64,000 nt of DNA from Sediminicola arcticus (GCF_040566695.1 NZ_JBEXAE010000006.1:124001-188000), one strand, 5' to 3'; shown: positions 1 to 9,061, counted from the first letter of the stretch. Translations and numbers: made by a program. The notes: generated from the letters alone by a model not told the origin.

Positions 1-1013
1 CGGGTTTTAATATAGACCAGCAGGATAATATAGTGAATACGGAATCCAAGAAGATTATACACACTTTAGAGGATGAGCAAAAGGCCGAACAGGATTTGAT
101 GCTTACTACGCGTAATGTTGTGCGCCAATTGGAATTGGAACAAGAGGAAGAGGCAACTCCAACTCCCGAGCTGGTCGTTAAACATGAATTAGTAGAAGAA
201 GAGGAAGAAGAAGAAATACAGGCGAAAGCCCCTGTGAAATTAATGGATTTGATACCTACTACAAGTTATATCAAAAATTTCAATGTTTTTTATGAGGAGG
301 TCATCGCAGAGAATGTAGAAGAGGATTTTATTGTCATAGACTCCAAGGACAGTCTTAGTGATATTGAAGTGGTAGAGCCAGAATATGTTTCTTCCAGAAG
401 TCAGGATGAGGACCAATTTACACTAAGTTTTGATATGCCTTTTAGTCAATCCAAAAGAAATTTTGAAGAGGAAGAGGAAAAAGAGCATACTATTACCTTT
501 AGTTTGGATGAGGTAAGGGAAATAGATGTTAGGGATCATATTGAGGTTGTTCCTGTATTGGAATACAACAAGAACGGGGAGAAAAGATACAGCTTGGATG
601 ACTATATGGAATTGGAGCAAAAACTGACAGGTGCAAAATCTAAAGCAGAAAAATTTGAACCTAAAATTTTAGAGAACGAATTGGTTTTTGAAAAAAAGAC
701 AGTTCAACAGGACGAAGTTTCACCAATGGACGACACCAAAGAAATCAATCCAATGGATACTCCTCTCGAAGAATTGTTAAAGTCTAGGGCCGATGAGCGC
801 AGAAGAAAACTGAAAGACTTTAATTATAAGTTTCAAAATAGTATGAATAAGATCGATGAGATCGAAAAACAACCCGCCTATAAAAGACAAGGGGTGAACC
901 TAAATGAGGTTTCAAGGGAAAATAAAGTCTCAAGGACTTCGCTTAGTGAGGATAGTAATGATGAGATCCAATTGCGTTCCAACAATTCATTTTTACATGA
1001 TAATGTGGATTAA
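1..1013 (+). CDS. ftsZ: Cell division protein FtsZ, C-terminal part (5' end outside window)
   Basis: This is the 3' part of ftsZ, the tubulin-like GTPase that forms the cytokinetic ring. The frame is open from base 3, before any start codon, and reads GFNIDQQDNIVNTESKK, which matches the end of the FtsZ core in Flavobacteriia; the GTPase domain lies upstream of the window. What remains is the long, low-complexity, Glu-rich linker of Bacteroidota FtsZ (runs of Glu around bases 140-220 and 465-485) and a conserved C-terminal peptide ending FLHDNVD, where membrane tethers would bind. The identification rests on the tail alone, but linker style, terminal peptide and the yqeY-like gene directly downstream agree with flavobacterial gene order. 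A strong hairpin terminator follows about 35 bases after the stop. Confidence 0.88.
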   Translation, partial: GFNIDQQDNIVNTESKKIIHTLEDEQKAEQDLMLTTRNVVRQLELEQEEEATPTPELVVKHELVEEEEEEEIQAKAPVKLMDLIPTTSYIKNFNVFYEEVIAENVEEDFIVIDSKDSLSDIEVVEPEYVSSRSQDEDQFTLSFDMPFSQSKRNFEEEEEKEHTITFSLDEVREIDVRDHIEVVPVLEYNKNGEKRYSLDDYMELEQKLTGAKSKAEKFEPKILENELVFEKKTVQQDEVSPMDDTKEINPMDTPLEELLKSRADERRRKLKDFNYKFQNSMNKIDEIEKQPAYKRQGVNLNEVSRENKVSRTSLSEDSNDEIQLRSNNSFLHDNVD

Positions 1014-1048
1014 AGGGAATGTTGTTTCTTTCATTTTATAATACGTTT

Positions 1049-1085
1049 AAACCCGAAAATACAAGTTGTTTTCGGGTTTATTTTT
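1049..1085 (+). terminator. Rho-independent terminator after ftsZ
   Basis: An 11-bp perfect stem, AAACCCGAAAA (1049-1059) with TTTTCGGGTTT (1069-1079), has a 9-nt loop and is followed by ATTTTTT. It ends ftsZ transcription and overlaps the promoter of the next gene. Confidence 0.8.
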
Positions 1086-1093
1086 TATCTTCG
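1066..1093 (+). promoter_or_regulatory. Bacteroidota-type promoter of the yqeY-like gene
   Basis: A TTG (-33 type) at 1066-1068 is followed 17 bases later by TATCTTCG (1086-1093), close to the TAnnTTTG -7 consensus of Bacteroidota sigma factor. The start codon is at 1114, giving a leader of roughly 15 bases. The promoter lies inside the ftsZ terminator hairpin. Confidence 0.55.
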
Positions 1094-1113
1094 CACTGCT
1101 AAATTATTTGGAT

Positions 1114-1563
1114 ATGAGCTTGCAAAAACGTGTAATGGAAGAAATGAAAATAGCTATGAAAGCTAGGGATACTGTTGCATTGGAGTCACTCAGGGCTATT
1201 AAATCAGCTTTGTTGATGGCTGCGACCGAAACAGGTTCTGGTGTCGGACTTACTGAAGAAGATGAAGTTAAGTTGGTGCAAAAACTGGTAAAACAGCGCA
1301 AGGATAGTGCAGCTATCTATGGAGAACAAGGTAGGGCCGATTTGGCAGATCCAGAATTAGCTCAAGCTGCTATCATAGAGAAATTTTTACCAGAACAACT
1401 CACCGAAGAAGAAATAGAGAAAGTTGTTGTACAGACCATAGATGCTGTTGGTGCTTCAGGAATGAAGGATATGGGGAAAGTTATGGGTCTTGTGTCTCAA
1501 GAATTGGCCGGACAGGCAGATGGGAAAACTATTTCCAACATTGTTAAAAGAAAACTTTCGTAA
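1114..1563 (+). CDS. GatB/YqeY domain protein
   Basis: A 149-residue single-domain protein of the YqeY family, related to the C-terminal tRNA-binding tail domain of GatB. Stand-alone YqeY proteins lack amidotransferase catalytic domains; a tRNA-related role is suspected but not settled. The sequence begins MSLQKRVMEEMKIAMKARD and contains the family-typical KQRKDSAAIYGEQGR and the ending GMKDMGKVMG...GKTISNIVKRKL. The open frame extends upstream to 1066, but that extension overlaps the ftsZ terminator and the promoter, so the ATG at 1114 is preferred. It follows ftsZ, as in many flavobacteria, and precedes a tRNA gene. Confidence 0.85.
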   Translation: MSLQKRVMEEMKIAMKARDTVALESLRAIKSALLMAATETGSGVGLTEEDEVKLVQKLVKQRKDSAAIYGEQGRADLADPELAQAAIIEKFLPEQLTEEEIEKVVVQTIDAVGASGMKDMGKVMGLVSQELAGQADGKTISNIVKRKLS

Positions 1564-1580
1564 ATTTGTAACGTATTACT

Positions 1581-1654
1581 GGCCTCGTGGCGCAATTGAA
1601 TAGCGCATCAGATTTCGGCTCTGAGGGTTACAGGTTTGAATCCTGTCGAGGTCA
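1581..1654 (+). tRNA. tRNA-Arg (anticodon TCG)
   Basis: A 74-nt cloverleaf. The acceptor stem GGCCTCG pairs with CGAGGTC (one G-T pair). The anticodon arm TCAGA-TTTCGGC-TCTGA has a seven-base loop carrying TCG. The T arm is ACAGG-TTTGAAT-CCTGT. The discriminator base is A and CCA is not encoded. It starts 17 bases after the yqeY stop, so the two may be co-transcribed up to the terminator at 1683. Confidence 0.9.
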
Positions 1655-1682
1655 CGAATAAACCACAAAAAAGTGGATATGC

Positions 1683-1717
1683 AAGCGAGCTTCAAAAATG
1701 AAGCTCGCTTCTTTTTT
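1683..1717 (+). terminator. Rho-independent terminator after tRNA-Arg
   Basis: A perfect 11-bp stem, AAGCGAGCTTC (1683-1693) with GAAGCTCGCTT (1700-1710), loop AAAAAT, followed by CTTTTTT. Confidence 0.85.
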
Positions 1718-1855
1718 GGAGTAAAGCGAAGTTTATCTTTTTATGGTTTTCAAAGCGGAGCTTTGCAGGAAGGGCACAGTAAGAATTTTTTGTATTTTAA
1801 TACCATTTCAATACATTATTTTATCTTCATTTTTATTTAAGTTTACGTAAGGGCA

Positions 1856-1863
1856 TAAGTTTG
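1856..1863 (+). promoter_or_regulatory. Possible -7 promoter element of the GH32 gene
   Basis: TAAGTTTG fits TAnnTTTG and lies about 50 bases upstream of the ATG at 1913. No convincing -33 TTG was seen at the right distance. The rest of 1718-1912 shows no other structure. Confidence 0.35.
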
Positions 1864-1912
1864 TGTAATGATAAATTAAAGAATAAAAAGTAGCTACTAA
1901 ATTATAAGGTTC

Positions 1913-3535
1913 ATGAATAAACATGTATTTAAGATATGTTTTTTGATGATAGTAAGTATCAGCTTATTATCATGTAAAAATAAAACTGATAAATCAAATG
2001 ATTCAATGAATACGAAATTGGAGGTGCTTTCCGAAGAGGTTCTATATCGACCAAACTTTCATTTTACCCCCATGACGGGTTGGATGAATGATCCTAATGG
2101 AATGTTTTTCTATAATGGGAATTATCATCTTTATTTTCAACACTATCCTGATGGTAATAAATGGGGTCCCATGCATTGGGGACATGCCACAAGTATAGAT
2201 ATGGTCACTTGGAAAGAACAGCCCATAGCCTTATATCCGGATGAGATGGGTTATATTTTTTCAGGAAGTGCAGTTGTGGATATTGATAATACCTCTGGTT
2301 TTGGTATGGACGGAAAAGTTCCTGTCGTAGCTATGTTTACCTATCACAACATGGAGATTGAAAAGGCAGAGGGCATAGATGTGGAATCTCAGGCGATTGC
2401 TTATTCTTTGGATGAAGGTATTACTTGGACAAAATATGAGGGTAATCCAGTGATAAAAAATCCTGGAATAAGGGATTTTAGGGATCCAAAAGTTTTATGG
2501 GATAATTTGCATAAGAAATGGATCATGATTTTGGCAGCCCAAGACAGGACAAAGATTTATGGATCCAAGGATTTAAAAAAATGGGAAGAACTATCTGATT
2601 TTGGAGGAAATCTTGATAAGGCTGTTGGTGCTCATGGTGGGGTTTGGGAATGCCCTGACCTTTTTACATTGCCAATAGAAGGGACAGACGAAGTAAAATG
2701 GGTGCAATTGGTAAGTATTAATCCTGGAGGCCCAAATGGAGGTAGTGCTACCCAATATTTCATAGGAGATTTTGATGGAAAAACCTTCACGATGGATAAG
2801 GATTTTGAAAAGGAATTAAAGGAAAACCACAATTTTTGGATAGACTTTGGTAAAGATAATTATGCTGGGGTCACTTTCTCCAACATTTCATCAGCCAAGG
2901 GAGGTAAGTTCCTAATGGGTTGGATGTCTAACTGGCAATATGCTAATGTAGTGCCTACAGAAACTTGGAGAAGTGCGATGACCGTATCAAGAGAGATCAA
3001 ATTGATTAAAAGCGCCAATTCTTATCGATTAGCTTTTTCTCCAATAGAGGAGCTTAATGCTTATAAAGAAGTGAAATTTAAAGAAGAGAAAATTGAAGTT
3101 TCAGGGGAATTAGAAATTATTTCTTCTGAACAGTTGGATCTAACACAAGCACAGATCAAATTCAATATTTCCGAAGTAAAGGATAAATCTCTTTCTTTTA
3201 AATTGTCCAATTCTTTGGGTGATGAACTGTTATTTGGTTTCGACCCAAAGGATAATAATTTTTATGTAGACCGAAGAAAATCTGGGAAAGTGAATTTTGA
3301 GAATAGATATGCTTCAAAAATTTCTACGGCAACTCGAATATCTTCCAATCCTTCTTTGAATGGAACCATACTGTTGGATAAGACTTCAATTGAATTGTTT
3401 TATGATGATGGTGAAATGGTAATGACAGAAATATTTTTTCCCAATGCTCCTTTTGAAAGACTGTCCTTGGTATCAAAAAACGAAATATATATATTGGATT
3501 ATATAGAGGTGAACCAATTAAACTTCAATGACTAA
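1913..3535 (+). CDS. GH32 fructan hydrolase (levanase/invertase type), lipoprotein
   Basis: A 540-residue glycoside hydrolase family 32 enzyme, expected to cleave beta-fructosyl bonds in levan, inulin or sucrose. The N-terminus is a lipoprotein signal with lipobox LLSC (Cys21), so the enzyme should be membrane-anchored. The five-bladed catalytic propeller carries all three family signatures: WMNDPNG with nucleophile Asp60, the RDP motif at 190-192, and WECPDLF with acid/base Glu246. The C-terminal third (about 370-535) fits the GH32 beta-sandwich. Length is usual for bacterial exo-acting GH32. No SusC/SusD pair, fructokinase or sugar transporter is adjacent, so it stands alone. Substrate cannot be fixed from sequence; exo-levanase or beta-fructofuranosidase are both possible. 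Confidence 0.9.
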   Translation: MNKHVFKICFLMIVSISLLSCKNKTDKSNDSMNTKLEVLSEEVLYRPNFHFTPMTGWMNDPNGMFFYNGNYHLYFQHYPDGNKWGPMHWGHATSIDMVTWKEQPIALYPDEMGYIFSGSAVVDIDNTSGFGMDGKVPVVAMFTYHNMEIEKAEGIDVESQAIAYSLDEGITWTKYEGNPVIKNPGIRDFRDPKVLWDNLHKKWIMILAAQDRTKIYGSKDLKKWEELSDFGGNLDKAVGAHGGVWECPDLFTLPIEGTDEVKWVQLVSINPGGPNGGSATQYFIGDFDGKTFTMDKDFEKELKENHNFWIDFGKDNYAGVTFSNISSAKGGKFLMGWMSNWQYANVVPTETWRSAMTVSREIKLIKSANSYRLAFSPIEELNAYKEVKFKEEKIEVSGELEIISSEQLDLTQAQIKFNISEVKDKSLSFKLSNSLGDELLFGFDPKDNNFYVDRRKSGKVNFENRYASKISTATRISSNPSLNGTILLDKTSIELFYDDGEMVMTEIFFPNAPFERLSLVSKNEIYILDYIEVNQLNFND

Positions 3536-3649
3536 AAAGGGTGTAGTACTATTATCCCAAAATAAAAACCCTATTTAGCGTTCAGTTTCTCTACTTCAAA
3601 GATCATAATGGACATGAACAATTTTACGATTATGGATAACTAATAATAC

Positions 3650-4627
3650 TTAATTCGCTGCTACTTTCTTGCCAAGAATGGAATTGATGATCATTTTGGC
3701 ATGGACTCTGGAGTTTTCTATAAACCACTTATGGGTTTCCATACCGCCACAGATGACTCCGGCTAAATACAAACCATTCACATTGGTCTCCATCGTATCT
3801 TCATTATAACTGGGTAATTTCTTTTTGTCATCGGAAAGGTGGATGCCTAATTTTTCTAGAAAACTGAAATTGGGCTTATATCCCGTAAGTGCCAACATAT
3901 AATCATTTTCTATGCTTTTGGTGCCTTCAGGAGTATCAAATACAATACTGTCTTCCTTAATTTCCTTTACATTGGCGTTGTAATAGGCTTTAATACTTCC
4001 TTCTTCTATTCTATTGATGATATCGGGACGAACCCAGTATTTTACTCGCTGACCCACTTCTTCGCCTCGTATGATTAAACTTACATCGGCACCTTTTCTA
4101 TAACATTCCAAAGCAGCATCAACGGCAGAGTTACTAGCGCCTATAACCGCTAACTTTTGATTGGCATAAAAATGGGGTTCCTTATAGTAATGGGATACCT
4201 TATCCAAGTTCTCACCGGGAACGTTCATATAATTCGGAATATCGTAGAACCCTGTAGCAATCACTACGGAACCAGCTTTGTACGTTGCCTTATTGGAGAT
4301 TATTGTAAATATATCCTGATCTCTAGAGATATGATTTACTTTTTCAAAGAGATTGATCTTCAACTTATTGGTGGTTACGATTCTTCTGTAATACTCTAAA
4401 GCCTCATCCCTCTTGGGTTTGGCTTCCTTGCTAATAAATGGGATCTCATCTATCTCCAATTTTTCAGAAGAAGAAAAGAACTGCATGGTCATGGGATAGT
4501 TATATATAGAGTTGACGATGCATCCTTTCTCGATGATTACATACTCCAACCCTTTTTTCTCCGCTTCCAGGCCGCAGGCTATGCCAATGGGGCCTCCTCC
4601 AACAATTATAACATCAATCTGCTTCAT
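3650..4627 (-). CDS. ypdA: YpdA-family FAD-dependent NADPH oxidoreductase (putative bacillithiol disulfide reductase)
   Basis: A 325-residue two-dinucleotide-binding flavoprotein resembling a thioredoxin reductase without the CxxC redox pair. The N-terminus VIIVGGGPIGIACG binds FAD and a second Rossmann motif, VIGASNSAVDAAL, near residue 165 binds NAD(P)H. Text such as NYPMTMQFFSSSEKLEI and the ending GLYLAGVICGGMETHKWFIENSR matches the YpdA family, which reduces bacillithiol disulfide in Firmicutes and is also found in Bacteroidota. It sits only 2 bases downstream of rpe on the same strand, so it is very likely translated from the same mRNA. The family assignment is firm; the in vivo thiol substrate is inferred. 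Confidence 0.85.
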   Translation of the reverse strand: MKQIDVIIVGGGPIGIACGLEAEKKGLEYVIIEKGCIVNSIYNYPMTMQFFSSSEKLEIDEIPFISKEAKPKRDEALEYYRRIVTTNKLKINLFEKVNHISRDQDIFTIISNKATYKAGSVVIATGFYDIPNYMNVPGENLDKVSHYYKEPHFYANQKLAVIGASNSAVDAALECYRKGADVSLIIRGEEVGQRVKYWVRPDIINRIEEGSIKAYYNANVKEIKEDSIVFDTPEGTKSIENDYMLALTGYKPNFSFLEKLGIHLSDDKKKLPSYNEDTMETNVNGLYLAGVICGGMETHKWFIENSRVHAKMIINSILGKKVAAN

Positions 4628-4629
4628 TC

Positions 4630-5289
4630 TTATCCTACAATTTCTTTTAACTCTTTTATGGTTTGGGTAGGGTTACTTGAACTAAACACAAAACTACCAG
4701 CCACCAAAACATCGGCTCCGGCGTCTATCAAATCTTTAGCATTATCGGCATTTACGCCCCCATCTATTTCAATAAGGGTATGTGCCTTTTTTCTATGGAT
4801 CAATTCCTTAAGGGCTTTGATCTTGTCATAGGTATTTTCAATAAAGGATTGTCCGCCAAATCCTGGATTAACACTCATCAAACATACCAAATCAATATCA
4901 TTAATGGTATCTTCCAATAAATTGATGTTTGTATGAGGGTTAAGGGCAACCCCAGCGGTCATTCCTTCTGCCTTTATGGCCTGTAGTGTTCTATGCAAAT
5001 GGGTACAAGCCTCATAATGTACTGTTAGATTATTTGCACCCAACTCGGCGAAATCTTTAATAAACCGATCTGGATCAACAATCATTAAATGTACATCTAT
5101 TGTTTTGTCGGCATATTTGGTGATAGCTTTCAAAACAGGCATCCCAAAAGAGATATTAGGGACAAATACGCCATCCATAATATCGATATGAAACCAATCG
5201 GCCTCACTCTTATTAACCATTTCTATGTCTCTTTGTAAATTGGCGAAATCCGCTGCCAATAGGGAAGGGGCAATGATTTTTTTGTCCAT
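4630..5289 (-). CDS. rpe: Ribulose-phosphate 3-epimerase
   Basis: A 219-residue TIM-barrel enzyme interconverting ribulose 5-phosphate and xylulose 5-phosphate in the pentose phosphate pathway. Diagnostic motifs are APSLLAADFANL at the start, WFHIDIMDGVFVPNISFG (metal-binding His and Asp), DVHLMI, SVNPGFGGQSFI and IDGGVNADN near the end, plus the phosphate-gripping VAGSFVF. Length is standard. It heads a two-gene unit with the YpdA-like gene and has its own promoter element just upstream (5314-5321). Confidence 0.95.
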   Translation of the reverse strand: MDKKIIAPSLLAADFANLQRDIEMVNKSEADWFHIDIMDGVFVPNISFGMPVLKAITKYADKTIDVHLMIVDPDRFIKDFAELGANNLTVHYEACTHLHRTLQAIKAEGMTAGVALNPHTNINLLEDTINDIDLVCLMSVNPGFGGQSFIENTYDKIKALKELIHRKKAHTLIEIDGGVNADNAKDLIDAGADVLVAGSFVFSSSNPTQTIKELKEIVG

Positions 5290-5313
5290 ATGAAGTAACT
5301 ACCTAAGTTTTCA

Positions 5314-5321
5314 CAAAGATA
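5314..5321 (-). promoter_or_regulatory. -7 promoter element of rpe
   Basis: Read on the minus strand this is TATCTTTG followed by TG, an exact TAnnTTTG match 24 bases before the rpe ATG. The -33 region is weak. Confidence 0.5.
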
Positions 5322-5417
5322 ATGAATTGTTATGGTACTTAAGAAAGTCCAAATTCTACAACGGATATGGATTGAGAAAGATGTGTAGGTGTTTAATGTT
5401 GCTAAATCGGTTCAGAT

Positions 5418-6656
5418 CTACTTATACCAACGTTTCTTGTTCTTTTTGGACGCTACTGATTTTCTTCCCTTTTTATGTTTGCTTCCCTGTTTCTTATGTA
5501 CTTCGGGTTTTGCCTTGGGATCTAAAGGATAGGGATGGTTGTCTTCTACTTCCAATTGGGTGAACAATAATTTTTGGATACTGGCTAAGTAAGGTTTTTC
5601 ATCCGCGGAACAAAAAGAATATGATTTACCAGAATGTCCAGCTCTACCTGTCCTTCCAATTCGGTGTACATATGTTTCTGGAACGTTGGGCAGATCAAAA
5701 TTGATGACGGCGTCTAATTGATCAATATCCAAGCCTCGGGCCGCAACATCCGTAGCAATTAAGATGGCTGCCTCCTTATTCTTAAAATTATTATAGGCTT
5801 GTTGGCGTTCACTTTGTGATTTGTCTCCATGCAGACTTTCTGCCTTATAGTTATTTCTGATAAGGGTCTGCTCAAGTTTATCGACTCCAAATTTAGTTCG
5901 CCTAAAAATAATGATATTTCCTTTTATGGTATCTCTTAAAAGGTGCAAGCACAATTCAATTTTCTTTGGTTTTGGCACATAGTACAACAGTTGTTGTACG
6001 TTTTCGGCTGCTGAGGAAATAGGAGCTGCTTTAACCGTTTCTGGATCCTTTAAAATAGCGCTTGCCAATTGGGTTACCTTATACGGCATAGTTGCCGAAA
6101 AGAGCATTACTTGTTTATTCTTAGGGCAAAGGCGTTCTATTTTCTTCACATCATCAATAAAGCCCATATCCAACATTAAGTCGGCCTCATCCAAGACCAA
6201 AGTCTCTACATAGTCCAAATTGACTACATCTTGTTTATGAAGGTCCAATAGGCGTCCAGGAGTTGCTACTAGGATATCAACACCTTTTTTAAGACTTTCA
6301 ATCTGAGGTTCTACAGAGGTGCCACCGAAAACAAGGGCCGTGGTAAGGTTAGTATATTGCGCATACGCTTTGAAGTTATCGGCAATCTGAATAGCCAATT
6401 CCCTTGTTGGGCTTATGATCAATGCTTTTGCCGTCTTGGCTTGATTAGTGGCATCTTGTCTGTCATATAATTGCTGTAAAATAGGAAGGGCAAAAGCAGC
6501 GGTTTTTCCCGTTCCCGTTTGTGCTGAGACAATAATATCCTTTTTTTCCAAAACCAAAGGGATGGTCATCTCCTGTACGGGAGTTGGTTCATCATAATTC
6601 ATTTCAGCAATGGCCCGTAGAATAGGTCTGTTCAGTTTAAGGTCTTTAAATGACAT
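5418..6656 (-). CDS. DEAD-box ATP-dependent RNA helicase (RhlE-like)
   Basis: A 412-residue superfamily 2 RNA helicase. The motifs come in order: Q motif near the start (NYDEPTPVQEMTIP), Walker A AQTGTGKT, PTRELAIQ, TPGRLLD, DEAD (VLDEADLML), SAT (LFSATMP), then helicase C motifs including ATDVAARGLDID and HRIGRTGRAG. The C-terminus is a short basic tail (KKQGSKHKKGRKSVASKKNKKRW), typical of RhlE-type proteins that bind structured RNA. It is likely involved in ribosome assembly or mRNA turnover. Transcription appears monocistronic from a -7 element at 6689-6696. Confidence 0.93.
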   Translation of the reverse strand: MSFKDLKLNRPILRAIAEMNYDEPTPVQEMTIPLVLEKKDIIVSAQTGTGKTAAFALPILQQLYDRQDATNQAKTAKALIISPTRELAIQIADNFKAYAQYTNLTTALVFGGTSVEPQIESLKKGVDILVATPGRLLDLHKQDVVNLDYVETLVLDEADLMLDMGFIDDVKKIERLCPKNKQVMLFSATMPYKVTQLASAILKDPETVKAAPISSAAENVQQLLYYVPKPKKIELCLHLLRDTIKGNIIIFRRTKFGVDKLEQTLIRNNYKAESLHGDKSQSERQQAYNNFKNKEAAILIATDVAARGLDIDQLDAVINFDLPNVPETYVHRIGRTGRAGHSGKSYSFCSADEKPYLASIQKLLFTQLEVEDNHPYPLDPKAKPEVHKKQGSKHKKGRKSVASKKNKKRWYK

Positions 6657-6688
6657 AGGATAAAGGATAATGGTCTTAAATAATAAGA

Positions 6689-6696
6689 CAAAGGTA
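6689..6696 (-). promoter_or_regulatory. -7 promoter element of the helicase gene
   Basis: The minus strand reads TACCTTTGTC, matching TAnnTTTG, about 33 bases before the start codon. Confidence 0.45.
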
Positions 6697-6843
6697 GGTT
6701 AAAAAGGACATTCCGAACTGAAATACCAAGTAAGGCCTTACATTTCATAAAGAACATCAAATTGTTCAAAACTAAAATACGCTGCGCCCATTTTTTTAGT
6801 CATAAGAGTGGAACTAATAAATTTCGGAAAAAGGCCATCGGAT

Positions 6844-9042
6844 TTAGACCGTTAGCAAACCGGACTCTCTTAAAGATTGCACTGGCTTGGAAAACCAAAA
6901 TAATTCAAAATCCTCAAAATGGGTTTCAAAATCGGCTTTTATCTGACCAAAAGTAGCAGTGTTTCCAGTATGCACAGAAATTTTCTCTAAAGCATCCAAA
7001 AACCATTCCCCTTCTTCTTTAGGAACGGTGATTTCTTTGCTCTCCATTTTCCCATGGAAGGAGAGTTTTAGCAATTCCCAGGTCTGTCCCTTTTTGGATT
7101 TGCTGCTTACCGTGGCCATAGGTCTCCCGCCTAACCATATGATTTTTGCATTTGGTCGTACCGAAAATTGCGGTTGTGATTCCAGTGCATGGGAGATATA
7201 ATTCTTTTCGATGGTGGTTTTGGGGATCTTAAAATCGAACCACTGCTGCAGTGCGAAGTCAAACCCAATCCCGTGCATAAAATTAAAAAGAGATTTTTTG
7301 AGGCCGTAGCTAAACTGGTCATGGTCTATCCCCGTTGTATCTGTAAACTGTATGTCGTTATTGGCAAAAGTGATGGGCTGATAATCGGGGATAATGTGGT
7401 AATCCTGCGGGTTTAGACCTACAGGACTATGGGCCGTTAAGGCAAATTGATGCCAAAAACCAGATTGAAGAATTCCCACTTCAAACATCTGCCTTACCAT
7501 TTCAAGGCTGTCCACGGTTTCCTGAACGGTTTGGGTGGGGTAGCCGTACATTAAATAGCAATGGACCATGATTCCCGATTCAGTGAAATTCCGGGTTACC
7601 TGTGCCACCTGTTCCACGGTGACCCCTTTTTGGATCAATTTCAACAATCGGTCCGAGGCCACTTCCAATCCACCAGAAACGGCAATACAGCCAGAAGCCT
7701 TAAGAAGAATACAGAGATCTTTGCCAAAATTTTTCTCAAACCTAATGTTGGTCCACCAGGTTACGATTAGCTTTCGTTTGATGATTTCCAGGGCCAAGGC
7801 ACGCATTAGGGCAGGAGGAGCAGCTTCATCCACAAAATGGAACCCCGTTTCCCCTGTTTGTTCAATAAGTTGTTCCATGCGGTCCACCAAAAGTTTCGCG
7901 GCAATGGGCTCGTATATTTTTATATAATCCAGGGAGATGTCACAAAAAGTACATTTGCCCCAATAGCAGCCGTGTGCCATGGTCAGCTTGTTCCATCGGC
8001 CATCACTCCATAGACTGTGCATGGGATTGGCAATTTCTATGACGGAGATATATTTGTCGAGAGGTAGGTCTGAATAATCTGGAGTCCCTACGTCACTTTG
8101 CTTGTAATCAGCTTTTGGTGATAGGTTGTTGTAAAATACCACATCATCCTTTTTTAAAAAGGTCCTCTTTAATATGGTGGTACCATCATTGGATTCTGTA
8201 TCCACAAAATGTGAAACCAAAAGTTCAATGGGTAGTTCCCCATCATCAAGGGTTATAAAATCAAAGAAATCAAACACCCGTGTATCGGAAACAGATCGGA
8301 GTTCCGTGTTGGGAAAACCACCACCCATAGCTATTTTAGTTTTTGGGTATTTTTGTTTGATGAACTGTGCACATCTAAAGGCACTGTATAAATTTCCAGG
8401 AAACGGAACCGAAAAACAAACTAGTTTTGGTTTTACTGTTTCAAGGCGTTCTTCTAAAATAGTTAAAGTGATTTTATCTATATGGGTTGGCTCTTTCTGT
8501 AGGTGGCCATATAATTCATCAAAGGAGTTGGCGCTTCTTCCCAAGCGTTCTGCATATCTGCTAAACCCGAAATTTTCATCCAAACATTCAACAATAAAAT
8601 CAGAAAGATCTTCTAGGTATAAGGTGGCTAAATGCTTGGCTTTGTCTTGAACACCCATAGAGCCAAAAGCCCAGTCCATGTCATCTAACTGCTCAAATCT
8701 GGATGCTTGGGGTAAAAAATAAGGAGTACAAATCTGTCTGCCAAAAGTGGCATTGTGTCCCTGTAAGAACAAAACGATGGGTTCTATGGTTTGGAGGTAC
8801 TCTTCTTTTAAGGCATAGATCCGTTGACTGTTGGGACTATTTATTGTTTTATTCGCAGATGCAATTTCAAAGATATCCTGAAGCCCTTTTTTGGAAAACA
8901 ATTTTAATATTACCTCTATCCCTAAGTCCACCTGAAAGGCACCGATGTTTTTAGTGTTTAGAAATCCTTTTAAATAGGCCGTTGCCGGATAGGGCGTATT
9001 CAGCTGGGTAAAAGGAGGCGTAATGAGAAGCAGTTCTTTCAA
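6844..9042 (-). CDS. B12-binding-domain radical SAM protein
   Basis: A 732-residue member of the cobalamin-binding-fold radical SAM superfamily. The N-terminal third opens with LLLITPPFTQLNTPYPA and includes a Rossmann-like stretch (KLVCFSVPFPGNLYSAF, then IAMGGGFPNTELR), as in B12-binding modules. The radical SAM core follows with HGCYWGKCTFCD; its Fe-S cysteines are Cys359, Cys364 and Cys367, a CX4CX2C spacing instead of the usual CX3CX2C. The C-terminal 200 residues are unassigned. Known relatives include methyltransferases and tailoring enzymes with very different substrates, so the reaction cannot be named. No obvious partner gene is adjacent. Confidence 0.8.
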   Translation of the reverse strand: MKELLLITPPFTQLNTPYPATAYLKGFLNTKNIGAFQVDLGIEVILKLFSKKGLQDIFEIASANKTINSPNSQRIYALKEEYLQTIEPIVLFLQGHNATFGRQICTPYFLPQASRFEQLDDMDWAFGSMGVQDKAKHLATLYLEDLSDFIVECLDENFGFSRYAERLGRSANSFDELYGHLQKEPTHIDKITLTILEERLETVKPKLVCFSVPFPGNLYSAFRCAQFIKQKYPKTKIAMGGGFPNTELRSVSDTRVFDFFDFITLDDGELPIELLVSHFVDTESNDGTTILKRTFLKKDDVVFYNNLSPKADYKQSDVGTPDYSDLPLDKYISVIEIANPMHSLWSDGRWNKLTMAHGCYWGKCTFCDISLDYIKIYEPIAAKLLVDRMEQLIEQTGETGFHFVDEAAPPALMRALALEIIKRKLIVTWWTNIRFEKNFGKDLCILLKASGCIAVSGGLEVASDRLLKLIQKGVTVEQVAQVTRNFTESGIMVHCYLMYGYPTQTVQETVDSLEMVRQMFEVGILQSGFWHQFALTAHSPVGLNPQDYHIIPDYQPITFANNDIQFTDTTGIDHDQFSYGLKKSLFNFMHGIGFDFALQQWFDFKIPKTTIEKNYISHALESQPQFSVRPNAKIIWLGGRPMATVSSKSKKGQTWELLKLSFHGKMESKEITVPKEEGEWFLDALEKISVHTGNTATFGQIKADFETHFEDFELFWFSKPVQSLRESGLLTV

Positions 9043-9061
9043 ATAATTCTGATTTTTGTAA

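Noticed and set aside
181..215. GAAGAA-rich repeat in ftsZ as a regulatory repeat
   Set aside because: It encodes the Glu-rich FtsZ linker and does not keep a regular unit.
7568..8650. Long plus-strand frames (7568-7927, 8174-8650)
   Set aside because: They lie opposite the radical SAM gene, whose domains are clear, and their translations have no recognisable motif.
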